From JAJZQZ01 sp963790415 (GTDB taxonomy: Bacteria > Actinomycetota > Thermoleophilia > RBG-16-64-13): a stretch of DNA of 64,000 nt. The notes under the pieces are model-generated. The model worked only from the letters and a program-made list of their open reading frames with translations, had not been told where the DNA came from and searched no databases. Positions 34,849 through 45,600 of this stretch are shown one piece after another (position 1 is the first letter of the stretch; every line of letters starts with the position of its first letter). The stretch covers positions 124,001 to 188,000 of the forward strand of contig CAWBOK010000003.1 of the NCBI GenBank assembly GCA_963790415.1, given 5' to 3'. Position numbers and translations under genes: made by a program.

Positions 34849-34945
34849 GCCCGTAACCCCTCCCCCCTCGCGCTCGTTTAACAAGTAGCGAACGGCCCCG
34901 ACCGAAAGGCCAGGATACCATGACGCCGACCGCACTCCCCTCCTC

Positions 34946-35239
34946 ATGATCGTCTCCGCCCAGGAGATCACCAGGGTCATACACTTGACCGTTGTTGATC
35001 GAACGGCAGACTTCGCCCGCCCGAAATGCGTCGTGCCGGAACCGCCCGCGCGCGTTGCACGTGACGTCACCGCCTGGCCGGCGGCGGGGCAGGACCCCGA
35101 CTTCCGGCATTCCCGTGTCATTCGTCTCCGCGAAGCGCTCGCCTCCGGCACCTATAGCGTCACTCCGGAACAGGTCGCGACCAAGATGATCGGCCGAGCC
35201 ATCTGCGACCAGGTGGCGCATTTGGTCGACGTGTTGTAG
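34946..35239 (+). CDS. FlgM-like anti-sigma factor family protein
   Basis: The 97-residue protein ends with a FlgM-type C-terminal helix pair: SRVIRLREALASGTYSVTPE then QVATKMIGRAI (family: R..IR..I..G.Y.VD...VA.K). The N-terminal part is likely disordered, as in FlgM. FlgM holds the flagellar sigma factor FliA inactive. No flagellar gene is in this window, so it may be an orphan copy or serve another sigma factor. No clear ribosome site precedes ATG 34946, and the start is uncertain. Confidence 0.5.
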   Translation: MIVSAQEITRVIHLTVVDRTADFARPKCVVPEPPARVARDVTAWPAAGQDPDFRHSRVIRLREALASGTYSVTPEQVATKMIGRAICDQVAHLVDVL

Positions 35240-35250
35240 TCGCGCCCGGT

Positions 35251-35279
35251 TTGCCCCCCGACTCCCCGCGACATACAAT
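35251..35279 (+). promoter_or_regulatory. Probable promoter of the M28-like gene
   Basis: TTGCCC (35251-35256) and TACAAT (35274-35279) are 17 bp apart, a good sigma-70-type match. Transcription would begin near 35286, about 26 nt before the ATG. Confidence 0.6.
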
Positions 35280-35311
35280 GCTGGTAGCGTTACACCTACC
35301 AGGGAGAGCGG

Positions 35312-37156
35312 ATGCAGCTGACCGTTCGTCGTCGGCTGGCGGACCGGATATGGCAGTGGAGGACTATCACCTACCTCGTGAGCACGGCGCTCGTCTTGCT
35401 GGCGATAATGGCCGTGTTCTTCTCCATCTCGTCACCCAGTTCTCTCGTCCAGGTCTCCACGGAACCCACGTTCTTCGAGCCGAGCCGAGCCTTCCGAGCC
35501 ACTGAGGACTTCGCGCGATTCACCGACACGACGGCGGGCGGAGTCGGCGACAAAGCCGCCGCCTCGTGGTTTGCCGAACGCCTGCGCGCGCTTTCGATCC
35601 CCGGGTACACGCAGGAGTTCACCGCCCCTCTTGGCGATCATTCCGCCACCTTGAACAACGTGGCGGTGGTCTTCCCTGGAGAGAGCCGGGAGGCCATCCT
35701 GGTCGCCGCCCAACGAGACCCCATCCTGGTCGGCTCGTCGACCTTCGCGGCCACGACCCCGCCTCTCGCAAAGGCAAGCGGCACGGGCATCCTCCTGGAT
35801 CTCATACAGGTGTTCGCGGCCCGGCCCCACGGGAAGACCCTGATCTTCCTATCCAGCGACGGCGGGGGCTTCGGGGGCCTGGGTGTCGACTATTTCCTTC
35901 GCAACGATCCCCGAGGACAAGATGTTCGTGTCGTGCTGTCGATGTACGGCCTCGGGCGGGAGGATCGGGACCATCTCCAGGCGGGCATCGAAGGTCCGAA
36001 GACCACCGCTCCCGGTTGGTATCTGCAGCTTGCCACGGCAACACTGGACCAGGCCGGCCTCGGCGTCGAATCGCCGGGACTCGCGACGCAGGTCGCCGAT
36101 CACGCCTTGGTCCTCGGCTCCGGCGAGCAGACGGCGGGCCTCCGTCTGGGGGTGCCCGCCCTCATGCTGTTCGACACGGGTCGCGGCAGGACGACCGCCG
36201 CGGGTCTGGCCACCCAAGGCGCATCCATGGAACGACTGGTGCTCTCATTGGACGCCGGTACCGAGATCCCCTCGGACCCCGGCACCGCGGTGGTGCTCAG
36301 CTCGGGAAGATACCTCACCAGTCGCGCGCTGGGCATCCTCGGTGCCATCATGCTGCTCCCCGGAGCCTTGATGGCCTTCACCTGGCTGGCCGTGACTCGG
36401 ATCAGGCCCGACGCATGGCTGCGTTACCTGCGCAACCTGGCGTCGTTCGTGCTGCCCCTGCTGGGACTCCTACTGGTGTCGTGGGGGGCGGCCCGTGCCG
36501 GGTTGCTGCCCCACTATCGGTTGCCCGCCCCACCCCAAGACCCGCCGGCTCAGCATCCGCAATACCTCACCGCCGCGGCCTTGCTGGTCGTCGGTCTCGC
36601 GATGCTGTTCGTATGTCGCCATTACCTGGGCTACCTCCGACCCCGAGAGCCCCTCGTCATGGCCGAGACGGTCAAGCTCAGCGTGGGGCTTCTCGTACTG
36701 GTGGCCGGGCTCGCGCTGCTTGCGTCCTCCTCGCCGTTCTCGATGCTGACGGGCGTCACCGCGGCCTGGGCGTGGCCGCTGGTGACCTGTTTCGCCGAGC
36801 CGACGCGTCGCTCAGGCGCCCGCAGACATCGCCCGTTGACGAACCGCCTCTTGCTTATCTCAGGTCTGACGGCGCCCGCTCTCCTGTACCTCTATCTGGT
36901 TGTCAGCACCGACCTACGCTGGTGGGAGGGGTGGTGGTTCCTGCTGGTCCAAACCGTTTCCGGGTCGTACGGGATAGTGAGCCCTGTCGCCTCTGTCCTG
37001 ATAACCGCGGGATTCCTCGTGCTGCTGGGTGTGAAACGCCTGCAGCTCATCCCCATCGAGACCCTGGGGGAGCACGACGACCTATCGCTGGTGGAACCGC
37101 CTCCGGCGCGCGTGCGCAAGGTGAAGCGGAGTCGCCGGCAGGCTACTGAAGAGTGA
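35312..37156 (+). CDS. M28 peptidase-like membrane protein, probably inactive
   Basis: The 614-residue protein has an N-terminal transmembrane helix and an external domain with the M28 aminopeptidase fold (about 60-330: TTAGGVGDKAAASWFAERLR; LNNVAVVFPGESREAILVAA). The second half (about 345-590) has roughly seven membrane helices. The metal-binding positions of M28 enzymes look lost: the usual GAHYDS is VAAQRDPI, and the GEE region is DGGGFGGLG. It is probably a non-catalytic relative that binds a peptide or helps a membrane process. GGGAGAG precedes ATG. The TGA stop at 37154-37156 lies within repeat copy D. Confidence 0.7.
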   Translation: MQLTVRRRLADRIWQWRTITYLVSTALVLLAIMAVFFSISSPSSLVQVSTEPTFFEPSRAFRATEDFARFTDTTAGGVGDKAAASWFAERLRALSIPGYTQEFTAPLGDHSATLNNVAVVFPGESREAILVAAQRDPILVGSSTFAATTPPLAKASGTGILLDLIQVFAARPHGKTLIFLSSDGGGFGGLGVDYFLRNDPRGQDVRVVLSMYGLGREDRDHLQAGIEGPKTTAPGWYLQLATATLDQAGLGVESPGLATQVADHALVLGSGEQTAGLRLGVPALMLFDTGRGRTTAAGLATQGASMERLVLSLDAGTEIPSDPGTAVVLSSGRYLTSRALGILGAIMLLPGALMAFTWLAVTRIRPDAWLRYLRNLASFVLPLLGLLLVSWGAARAGLLPHYRLPAPPQDPPAQHPQYLTAAALLVVGLAMLFVCRHYLGYLRPREPLVMAETVKLSVGLLVLVAGLALLASSSPFSMLTGVTAAWAWPLVTCFAEPTRRSGARRHRPLTNRLLLISGLTAPALLYLYLVVSTDLRWWEGWWFLLVQTVSGSYGIVSPVASVLITAGFLVLLGVKRLQLIPIETLGEHDDLSLVEPPPARVRKVKRSRRQATEE

Positions 37157-37206
37157 CGCTTCGCCGCGAGGTACGCGGGGCGAGTGCGAGGTAAGGACGC
37201 AGCAGC
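37138..37206. repeat. Palindromic repeat, copy D (left part only)
   Basis: GCAGGCTACTGAAGAGTGAC and GCTTCGCCGCGAGG match the left end of the 167-bp element, followed by a shortened GAGGTAAGGACGCAG segment. The rest is missing. It supplies the last codons and stop of the M28-like gene and abuts the end of the convergent DUF47 gene. Confidence 0.75.
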
Positions 37207-37212
37207 AGCCCC

Positions 37213-37932
37213 CTACCGGTAGTCCAGGTACTCCAACGCCATGTGGCGGATCAGTTCGGCGTTCTCGGCACTCGCGTCGGCGATGGATTCCAGCCGCTCG
37301 ATGATCGATTTCAGCTGGTGGAACGTCTTGAAATCGGTGTCCCAATCGTACATGAAGCGATACATGGTGGCAAAAACGTCGTCCGCTCGACTCTCGATCT
37401 TATCCACCTGGTGGGCGATCTCGATGGATTCCCGGAAGTCGCCCCGCATGGCGAACACCGCGTCTCGCAGCTTCCGCACCGCTTCCACGTCGATCTTCAC
37501 CATCTCGATGAGCATCTTGTTGAGTTCCGGGGGAAGGCTGATGGGACGCATGGCGATACGATCCGCAGCCCCGACGGCGAAGTTCGCGATCCTATCCACA
37601 GACGTGACGAGCCGGGCCAGATCTCCACGGCCCATGGAGAAGACGCCACCCACAGCCAGTTGGTCCGCGATCTCCATCTTGCGGTCGTCGGCCTGGCTCT
37701 CGAGGGTGTCGAGACCTTTCACGCTCTCGGCCAGGTCTTCATACTGGTCGGCGGCAAAGTGACGAACGACCTCTTCCAGTTCGTCGACGATGCGCACCAC
37801 CAGGTCGGTGAACTCCCGGATGCGGGAGAGCACCTGCTCCTCGCTCTCCTTGCCCATGGCGTCGAGGGCGCCCTCCAAGGAACTCTGGCCCGCCAGCTTC
37901 CGGCGGATCTTCCCGATCGCTGAATCCGACAT
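37213..37932 (-). CDS. DUF47 (PhoU-like) Pit accessory protein
   Basis: The 239-residue all-helical protein belongs to the DUF47/PhoU-like family that accompanies Pit phosphate transporters. Typical segments are ESVKGLDTLESQADDRKMEI, the acidic ADRIAMRPISLPPEL, and the near C-terminal IADASAENAELIRHMALEYL. It probably controls the transporter. It starts 20 bp after the pit gene on the same strand. ATG 37932 follows GAGGGGG. Confidence 0.9.
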   Translation of the reverse strand: MSDSAIGKIRRKLAGQSSLEGALDAMGKESEEQVLSRIREFTDLVVRIVDELEEVVRHFAADQYEDLAESVKGLDTLESQADDRKMEIADQLAVGGVFSMGRGDLARLVTSVDRIANFAVGAADRIAMRPISLPPELNKMLIEMVKIDVEAVRKLRDAVFAMRGDFRESIEIAHQVDKIESRADDVFATMYRFMYDWDTDFKTFHQLKSIIERLESIADASAENAELIRHMALEYLDYR

Positions 37933-37952
37933 GGTAAACCCCCTCGGGAGCC

Positions 37953-38975
37953 CTAGAAGATCAGGTTCAGGGCGTAATAGAGAAGGGCGGCTGACCCCGC
38001 GCAGAACGGGAGCGTCACCACCCACGCCAGCATGATAGCACGGAAGACCTTCCAGCTGACCGACCCCAGACCGGAGGCCAGACCCGTGCCCGTCACGGCC
38101 GAGGTGACCACATGGGTGGTCGAGACAGGCAGCCCGAACAGAGAGGCCACCTGTATCACCGCGGCCCCACCCACCTCCGCGCTGAACCCGTTGACCGGGT
38201 GAAGGTGGGTGATCTTCTCGCCCAACGTACGGATCAGCCGGAAGGACCGCACCGACAGATACGTACCCACAGCCATGGCGGCGGCGCAGGTGAGGATCAC
38301 CCACTTGGGAAACCCGTTCTGCGCGATGTAGTCGTTCACGCTCAGACCCTTGTTGGCCGCCAGGAAGATCGCGATGATACCCATGACCTTGGTGGCATCG
38401 TTCGACCCGTGGCTGAACGACACCCAGCTGGATGAGATCACCTGCATGTGCTTGTAGAACGCGTCGGCCTTGTCAAGGTCCAACCTGATCTTGTGCAGGA
38501 TGAAACGGCTGATCGACATGAGCAGGAACCCCGTGGCGATGCCGATGACCGGGGACAAGAAGAGCGACAAGAAGATCAGCACCACCTTGTTCCAATGGAT
38601 GCCCGCCGGGCCAAGAGCGGCAAGACCGGCGCCGATCAGTCCCCCCACCAGCGCATGGGACGAACTCACAGGCAGAGCCCAGATCCACGTGAGGACATCC
38701 CAGAGCAGAGCCCCCAGCAGAGCAGCGATCACCAGGTGGGCCGTCGCGTCGGCGGAGTTGATGATGCCGCCGATCGTCTTCGCTACCGCCACACCCATGA
38801 TCAGGGGCCCGAGGAAGTTGAACGCGGCGGAGATGGCGATGGCCATGCGGGGCTTCAGAGCCCCCGTGTAGATGACCGTGGATACCGCGTTACAGCCGTC
38901 GTGGAAGCCGTTCATCACGTCGAAGGCCAAGGCTATGACCACAACGGCTATCAGCCCGTACGTGTCGACGCTCAC
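37953..38975 (-). CDS. pit: Inorganic phosphate transporter, PiT family
   Basis: The 340-residue membrane protein has two PiT repeats with signature segments near the start (DVMNGFHDGCNAVSTVIYT) and in the middle (WVSFSHGSNDATKVMGIIAI), matching the GxND motif family. It carries about ten helices and the SSSHALVGG and VSTTHVVTSAV motifs. It imports phosphate with cations. GTG 38975 has GGAG upstream, and a promoter lies about 105 bp further up. It forms an operon with the DUF47 gene. Confidence 0.95.
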   Translation of the reverse strand: MSVDTYGLIAVVVIALAFDVMNGFHDGCNAVSTVIYTGALKPRMAIAISAAFNFLGPLIMGVAVAKTIGGIINSADATAHLVIAALLGALLWDVLTWIWALPVSSSHALVGGLIGAGLAALGPAGIHWNKVVLIFLSLFLSPVIGIATGFLLMSISRFILHKIRLDLDKADAFYKHMQVISSSWVSFSHGSNDATKVMGIIAIFLAANKGLSVNDYIAQNGFPKWVILTCAAAMAVGTYLSVRSFRLIRTLGEKITHLHPVNGFSAEVGGAAVIQVASLFGLPVSTTHVVTSAVTGTGLASGLGSVSWKVFRAIMLAWVVTLPFCAGSAALLYYALNLIF

Positions 38976-39080
38976 GGTCGCTCCATCCGCCCTCGCAGCC
39001 TCCCGCCGGCCTGTGTGGTCATGGGAAGGGGCCGACCGGACCTCGTCCGCCGGCCCCGCCCGAGACCCGTGCGCCGGACC

Positions 39081-39109
39081 ATTCTAGTGCATGAGGACTA
39101 CGCGGACAA
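39081..39109 (-). promoter_or_regulatory. Probable promoter of pit-DUF47
   Basis: On the minus strand TTGTCC (39104-39109) and TAGAAT (39081-39086) are separated by 17 bp. The leader before the GTG start is about 100 nt. No Pho-box-like direct repeat was seen. Confidence 0.55.
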
Positions 39110-39162
39110 CCGGCCGGACCGGCGCCTACTACGCTCGCCCATGCGCGTCCTGAGACGGCGGA

Positions 39163-39975
39163 TCAGAAGACCCGCGAGAGACCGTCCTCGCACAAGCGGG
39201 TAGCCGGGAAGACGGTCCGGGCAGCCGCGAGCATCTCGGCGTAGTAGGCTTCGTCGGCGAGAGGCGACAAGTGGCTCAGCAGTAGTTCTCCGACGCCTGC
39301 ATCCCGGGCCACACGCGCGGCGTCCAACGCCGACGTATGCGATCCGAGGCCCGCAGCGAGTTCGGGCGGGTCGTCCAGGCCCAGCGACCAAGCCTCGTGC
39401 ACCAGAAGCGACACCCCACGCGCAAAGTCGGCAGATTCGTCGTCGTACACCGTGTCAGTGAGAAACGCCAACGTGTCGTCCACTCGGAACCCGAGGGAGC
39501 CCCCGGCGTGCCGCTGGCTCCGCACGCGAACGGTCAAGTGGGCGCCGGGCCCCGTGACGCGGACTTCGCCGGGCTCGAGACCGACCACGGCGACGGGGTG
39601 CGCCAACTGCCCGAGCGTGTGCGGGAAGAACGGTGGACCGACCAACCTGTCGATGAGAGCCGTCGCGTCGGCTCCCTCGGCGGCCGATGACACAGGCACG
39701 TGCAGAACCGTCTCATTCGCCTGCCACAATGCGGGCAGGAAGCTGAGGCCGACGGTGTGATCCAAGTGGAGGTGAGACAGGAACACGTGCACCGGCCCCG
39801 CTTCGGGGACCAGACGACGGAACTCGGATTCCCTCAGCCGAGCCAGGCCGGTCCCGGCGTCGAACACCACGAGCAACTCAGCCGCCTTGAGGGCCAAGCA
39901 CGTCGTCATGCGCGCCGGTTGAGGCACCCATCCGGCTGAGCCCAGCACCACCAGTTCCATGCCGTCCGCGCTCAC
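39163..39975 (-). CDS. Metallo-beta-lactamase-fold hydrolase (RNase Z-like)
   Basis: The 270-residue protein has the MBL metal motif LSHLHLDHTVGL (HxHxDH), an N-terminal LVVLGSAGW strand, a second His (RSQRHAGGSLGFRV), TDTVYDD with the bridging Asp, and a late His (LLLSHLSPLADE). The layout is close to the RNase Z/arylsulfatase-like branch. The substrate is unknown. GTG 39975 follows GGGAGAG. It is divergent from the GGDEF gene. Confidence 0.82.
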   Translation of the reverse strand: MSADGMELVVLGSAGWVPQPARMTTCLALKAAELLVVFDAGTGLARLRESEFRRLVPEAGPVHVFLSHLHLDHTVGLSFLPALWQANETVLHVPVSSAAEGADATALIDRLVGPPFFPHTLGQLAHPVAVVGLEPGEVRVTGPGAHLTVRVRSQRHAGGSLGFRVDDTLAFLTDTVYDDESADFARGVSLLVHEAWSLGLDDPPELAAGLGSHTSALDAARVARDAGVGELLLSHLSPLADEAYYAEMLAAARTVFPATRLCEDGLSRVF

Positions 39976-40073
39976 GTCTCTCCCTTCGCTGTACTGCCCT
40001 CGTTGCCTTATGCCGATACTATCGTTCAACGGAGCAGACAGCCACGGAAACGGGGGAGCACCGGGTACACGAT

Positions 40074-41595
40074 ATGGATGACATCGCACCACACACCGAG
40101 AGCGCACGCCAGTCATCGAACTCCGCATCGGGGACGGGTCCCCTGAGCCGGGGCGGTCCGGTGTTGTCGCGGGCCCGACTGGCGCTGGCCTTCAAGATGG
40201 TCTGCGCCTGTATCCTCACGGGGCTGTTGTTGCTCTCGCAGCAGGCTCCCTACGTCGGTCTGGCTCTGGCTGTGCTGTTCATCATCCTGACCGTGCTGCT
40301 CGACTACTGGGTATACCGAGCAGTCGACACCCTCTTCCGACGTCTCCAGGCCAGGAACCGCGAGTCCGGCCAAGCGGCCGAGGGCGCCGCGTTACACGCA
40401 GGCCTGGAGAACCTGATGACCGGCGTGGTGGACAGCTTCTCCGACCTCGAAGCCCTGGAGGTGGAGACCGTCCGTTCCGACCTCTACCGTCTGCGCAACT
40501 TCAACAACCAGCTCATCCGCCTGAGCGAGATCGCCCAGGAACTCAACGCGGCGCTTCCCTATCGGGAGACCAAGACCAAGGCTCTGTACTCTCTCGAAAC
40601 AGCTGCTCTCCGCCGACATCGTGGTACTGCTGGCCGAAGAGGGGGGCGAATTCAGCCTCCAGGGCGTGGCGGGCTGCGAAGAGGGCGAGATCAACGTGGA
40701 CTGCTGCAGCTACTACGCACGCTGCCCGGTGCGGTCGTCGTTCCGGGATTGCGCCATCGCCGGCACGCACGACCATCAATGCGCCATGTTCCCGCCGACC
40801 ATGAGATCCCAGCTCTCGCTGCCCTTCAAGCTCGATGGCCGCGTGACCCTATCGCTGTTGGCGGCGGCGGCCCAGCCGGACGCGTTCGCCGACCTCAGCC
40901 CGGTGGTGCTCGAGACTCTGGTCGGGCATATTCAGACCTCCCTCGCCACGGCCCAGAAATACGACGGCATCCGTCGGGAGGTCGTCACCGATCCGCTCAC
41001 CAACCTCTACAACCGCCGCTTCTTCGAGAAGCGTGCCGAAGAGGAGGTGGCCCGCAGCCTGCGCCATCAGCTGCCACTCACGCTGCTCATGTTCGATGTC
41101 GACCACTTCAAGGACGTCAACGACACGTACGGCCATCCAGACCGGTGACAAAGTGCTGCAGAGTGTGGCCTAGATACCTGCACGACAGCGTCCGACAGAG
41201 CGACATCTGCGGCCGATATCGGCGGCGAGGAGTTCGTTCTCCTGCTGCCCAACACGCCGGGACGCAACGCCGTGTTCCTGGCTAACCGGCTGTGCTCCGG
41301 CGTCGCCGACATCATGCACTCCGGCCTGGGCATCCCCAGCGGTGTGGCCATCACCGTGAGTGGCGGCGTGGCCACCTGCCCGCGCGACGCAACCGACCTC
41401 GACAGCCTGGTGCGGCGCGCCGACGAGGCTCTGTACGAAGCGAAGCGTGCGGGGCGCAATCGCATCGTGCAGGCCGGCATTCCCGACCCGCCACTTGACT
41501 TCGCAGAAGCGCGGCAGACGGCGGCCCGTGGAGCCGAGGAGCGACCCCACCTACAGGTACTGCCGTCTCCAGAAGAGCAGAGCCGCCAGCCCTGA
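40074..41595 (+). CDS. GGDEF diguanylate cyclase with membrane helices and GAF-like domain, frameshifted
   Basis: The joined product of about 500 residues has two N-terminal membrane helices (MVCACILTGLLLLS; VGLALAVLFIILTVLLDYWV), a coiled coil, a Cys-rich GAF-like sensor (INVDCCSYYARCPVRSSFRD) and a C-terminal GGDEF domain. Active-site features are TDPLTNLYNRRFFE, DVDHFKDVNDTYGHP and GGEEF (about 41225), so c-di-GMP synthesis is expected. The four sensor Cys could bind heme or Fe-S. Frame changes lie near 40605, 41145 and 41215. Its end overlaps the convergent corA gene by 45 bp. Confidence 0.8.
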
Positions 41596-42487
41596 CAGTC
41601 CGAACGAGATCAAGAGGATCAGCCCGAATGCGTACGGATTGGTGGCAGAAGGGCACACCGACGTTCATGCCGAAGAAAGGCCGCTACTGCAGCGGGCAGC
41701 GACAGGATGATGGTGACCGAGGTCAGAAGCTTCATGACCATGTTCAGGTTGTTGGAGATGACCGACGCGAACGCATCCATCATCCCCGCGAGGATGTTGG
41801 AGTAGATCTCGGCCATCTCGATGGCCTGCTTGGTCTCGACGATCACGTCCTCGAGCAGTTCCTCGTCTTCTTCGTACATGCTTGATCGCCGGTGTGCGCA
41901 CGAGCTTGCGGAGAACGGCCTCGTTCGAGCGGAGCGACGTGCTGAAGTAGACCAGCGCTTTGGAGAGCGTGAGTAGGTCGAACAATTCCTCGTTCTTCAT
42001 CGAGGCGCGCAGTTCTCGCTCTATCTTGTCGGTCTCGCGGTCGATGCGACCTAGGTAGCGCAGGTAGAAGCTGGATACCCGCAGCAGGATCTGGAGGAGG
42101 AAGCGGGTCTTCTTGAACGTGGAGAAGCCCCGCACGACCCCCCGCTCGAACTCGCCCAGGATGGGGTTCGGCCGCAGGCAGGTGGTGATGAAGTAGTCGG
42201 GGTGCAGCAGCATGCCCAGCGGGATGGTGTCGTAGCCCTGCTCGTCGTCGGTGCGCGCCATCACCGGGATGTCGACGATCACGTGGGTGAGATCGTCCTC
42301 GACGTCGATGCGGGACTTCTCTTCGGCGTCGAGTGGGCCGCGCAGGAAGGGGAGAGGGATGTTCGAACGTCTCGGCGACCCGGGAGAGCTCCTCATCGGT
42401 GGGACTGACCAGATCGATCCACGCGCCCGGCTCGAAATCCTCCAGCCGCTCCAAGCCGGACGGTGTGGTCTTGAAGATACTGAGCAT
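41551..42487 (-). CDS. corA: CorA-family magnesium/divalent cation transporter, frameshifted
   Basis: The product of about 310 residues reads ATG 42487 through a cytoplasmic domain (PGAWIDLVSPTDEELSRVAE; DDLTHVIVDIPVMARTDDEQ), a long helix (ETKQAIEMAEIYSNILAGMM), then the first membrane helix and the diagnostic GMN motif (FFGMNVGVPF), ending with a second helix (LILLISFGLSGLAALLFWRR). Frame changes are near 42355, 41880, 41685 and 41630. The stop at 41551 lies beyond the end of the GGDEF gene, so the two convergent genes overlap. Confidence 0.85.
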
Positions 42488-42654
42488 GACTCACCCCCTC
42501 GACGGGAAACGGATGACGCGATCGCAGGCTCGTCGCACGCACGCGAAACCGGCCGGGCGACCGACACGACGCCTGGGATTCTCTCACGAACGGGAACCGT
42601 GCGGCTATGATCGAGCAACGACATCCGGCGATCGAACCCAGGAGAGGTCAACGC

Positions 42655-45600
42655 ATGAGACCCACCGTCACCGCCATCGAGCGCGACCTGCGCTCCCTAC
42701 TCCAAGGCGACGTGGAGTTCGACGCCTACACGCGGCACCTGTACGCCACGGACGGAGGCATCTACCAGATCGAACCGCTGGGAGTCGTCTCGCCCGCGAG
42801 ACGCCGAGGACGTCAGCCGTCTCGTGGCCTACTGCAGCGAGCGCGGCCTGCCCCTGGTGCCGCGAGGCTCGGGGTCGGGGCTGGCCGGTGCCGCCGTCGG
42901 AGCCGGTCTGCATGGTGGACTTCACCCGCTACATGAACAAGATCCTCGAGGTGGCCCCCGACGGGTCCTGGGCACGCGTGCAGCCCGGCGTCGTGATGGG
43001 CGTGCTCAATGCCAGCACGTCAAGCGGTTCGGCACCTTCTTCGCTCCCAACCCCTCCAGCGAGAACTACTGCAGCTCTGGGCGGCATGATCGCCAACAAC
43101 TCGTCGGGCGGCCGATCGGTGGCCTACGGCGGCACCAAGGACCACGTGCTGGCCCTGGAGGTGGTCCTGCACGGCGGCGAGGTCTTCCGGGCGACGGCGC
43201 GGTGGGACGCCGCAGCCCCGAGCTGGCCACCATCTTGGCCGATCAAGGCATCGGGGCGGCGCGCGCCTTCGCCCGGGTGCTGCCGCTGCTCGAAGACAAG
43301 TGGGACGTCATCGCCGCCTCCATGCCCCGCGTGCTGAAGAACTGCTCTGGCTACCGGGTGGAGACGGTCTTCGACGACGGCCACACCACGGGCGCCAGTT
43401 GGCGCACGGGCCTGGGCGGGGCGACCGACAGGCGCCGACCCCCGACGACCCCACCGTCACCTGCAGAAGCTCTTCGTCGGCTCCGAGGGCACGCTGGGTC
43501 TGATGACCGAGGCCACGCTCAACCTGGTGCCGCTGCCGGGGCGGCGGGCCATCGCCATGGCCTACTTCCCCACCGTCTTCGCGGCCGGCGAGACGGTCTT
43601 CCCCATCCTCGACTTGAAGCCCACCTCGCTCGAGATCATGGACGCCAACTTCCTGCGCTTCGTCCGCAAGAACAACTCCAAGATCGACGCCATGCTGCCC
43701 CCGGTACGTCGACACAGCCCTGCTGATCGAGTTCGAGGCGCGCCGACGACGCCGAGCTGGACTGAGCAGCTTGACCGTCGCTGGAGCAGACTGCTGGCCG
43801 GCGGATCCGCGCTGCAGGTGAAGCGCGCAATGGGGGCCGCCGAGCAGAAGCAACTCTGGGCGGTGCGCCAAGCCGCCGTCCCGCTGCTGCAGAAGCTGCC
43901 CGGGCCCAAGACGGATCGTCGAGTTCATCGAGGACATCACCGTGCACCCGGACGTCCTCGCCACCTACATGAGCACGCTGGCCGGGCATCCTGGAGAGGC
44001 ACGGGGTCGAGTCCATCATGTACGGACATGCCGGCGACGGCAACATCCACACGCGACCGATCCTGAGCACCAAGGATCCCGAAGACCTCCGCACCATGCA
44101 GACCATCATGGACGAGGCCATGCAGGTGGTGATCGAGCTCAAGGCCACGCCGTCCGGCGAGCACGGCGACGGCATCGTCGCGCTCGCCCTACGTGCGCAT
44201 GGTCTACGGCGACGAGGTCTACGGGGTCTTCCAGGAGATCAAGGATGCCTTCGACCCCACCGGCATCATGAACCCCGGCAAGAAGATCGTGAACGAAGCC
44301 GACCACCGGCGGCCTGGCCACCAACCTGCGCTACGGCCCGTACTACTACACGCACGAGCAGTCCACACTGCTCCATTTCCCCGACGGCGAGTACCAGATC
44401 GAGATCGAGAAGTGCCACGGCTGCGCCCAGTGCAAGAGCCTGGTGGCGACGACGATGTGCCCCACCTACAAGAGCCACCGGCGGGAGCACGCGTCGCCGC
44501 GCGCCAAGGCCAACCTGCTGCGGAACATCATCTCGGGGAAGCTCGACCCGCAGACCACCTACGTGGCGGACGCGGCCAAGGAGATCGACGACTACTGCAT
44601 CGAATGCGGCATGTGCGCGTTGGAGTGCCCGTCGAACGTCAACATCCCCAAGCTGATGCTCGAGGCCAAGAGCAAGTACCGCGCCGGCCGCCCGGGCAGC
44701 GCCCGTGGACAAGATCCTGGGACGCGCCGAGCTGGTGTCCCGGATGGGGCGGCTGGCCTCGCCGCTGGCCAACCCGCTGATGAACCAGGGCCTGCTCCGT
44801 AGGGTCGGCGAGAAGGTGGCCGGCATCGACCGGCGGCGCACGCTCCCTTCGTACGCCTCCAAGAGCTACGCGCAGATGCTGGCGGCCCGCGCCAAGGGCG
44901 GGGTGACGCCGCAGGTGACGCAGGCCGGTGGGCCGGTGGCGCAGGCGGGAGCGGCGACAGCAACGTCCGCCCCCACACGCGCGTCCGCGTTTGCGGGCGG
45001 CAACGGCTCGGCCGCGATCGGCGTCACGTCAGACGCCCCGCCCGCCACGGGCAACGGCGGCGCTGTGGCGTTCTTCTACGACCTGTACGCGAACTACAAC
45101 GATCCCGCGCTGGCCCAGACCATGGACAACCTCCTGCGGGCGCACGGGGTGACCGTGCACTACCCCGACCAGAAGGGGTGCGCGGTGCCGGAGATGCTTT
45201 ACGGCTACTACGACCGCGCCGCGCAGACCGCCGCGTTCAATGTGACCGCCGCGCTACCGTACATCCAGTCAGGCGACTACCTGGTGAGCGGCGAGCCGAC
45301 CGCCAGCTTCGCCTTCAAGGTGCACTACCCGGACTACGTACCCACGGCGGAGTGCTGCGTTGGTGGCCAACGCCGCCCGAGACCTGGGCGAGTTCCTGGC
45401 CGCCCACCGGGCCGACCACCCGGACCTAGCTCCGACGCCCACCGCGGGATTGAAGCTCAAGGTCGCCTACCATCAACCCTGCCACCTCAAGACCCAGGAG
45501 ATCGGCATGCCGTTCTTCGACCTCCTGAAGGAGATCCCGGACCTGGAACTGGTGAACCTCGACGCCGGTTGCTGCGGCATGGCCGGCACATTCGGCATGA

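Noticed and set aside
34787..35278. Minus-strand frame covering the moeA leader
   Set aside because: It lacks motifs and a ribosome site; the plus-strand FlgM-like reading explains the same stretch better.
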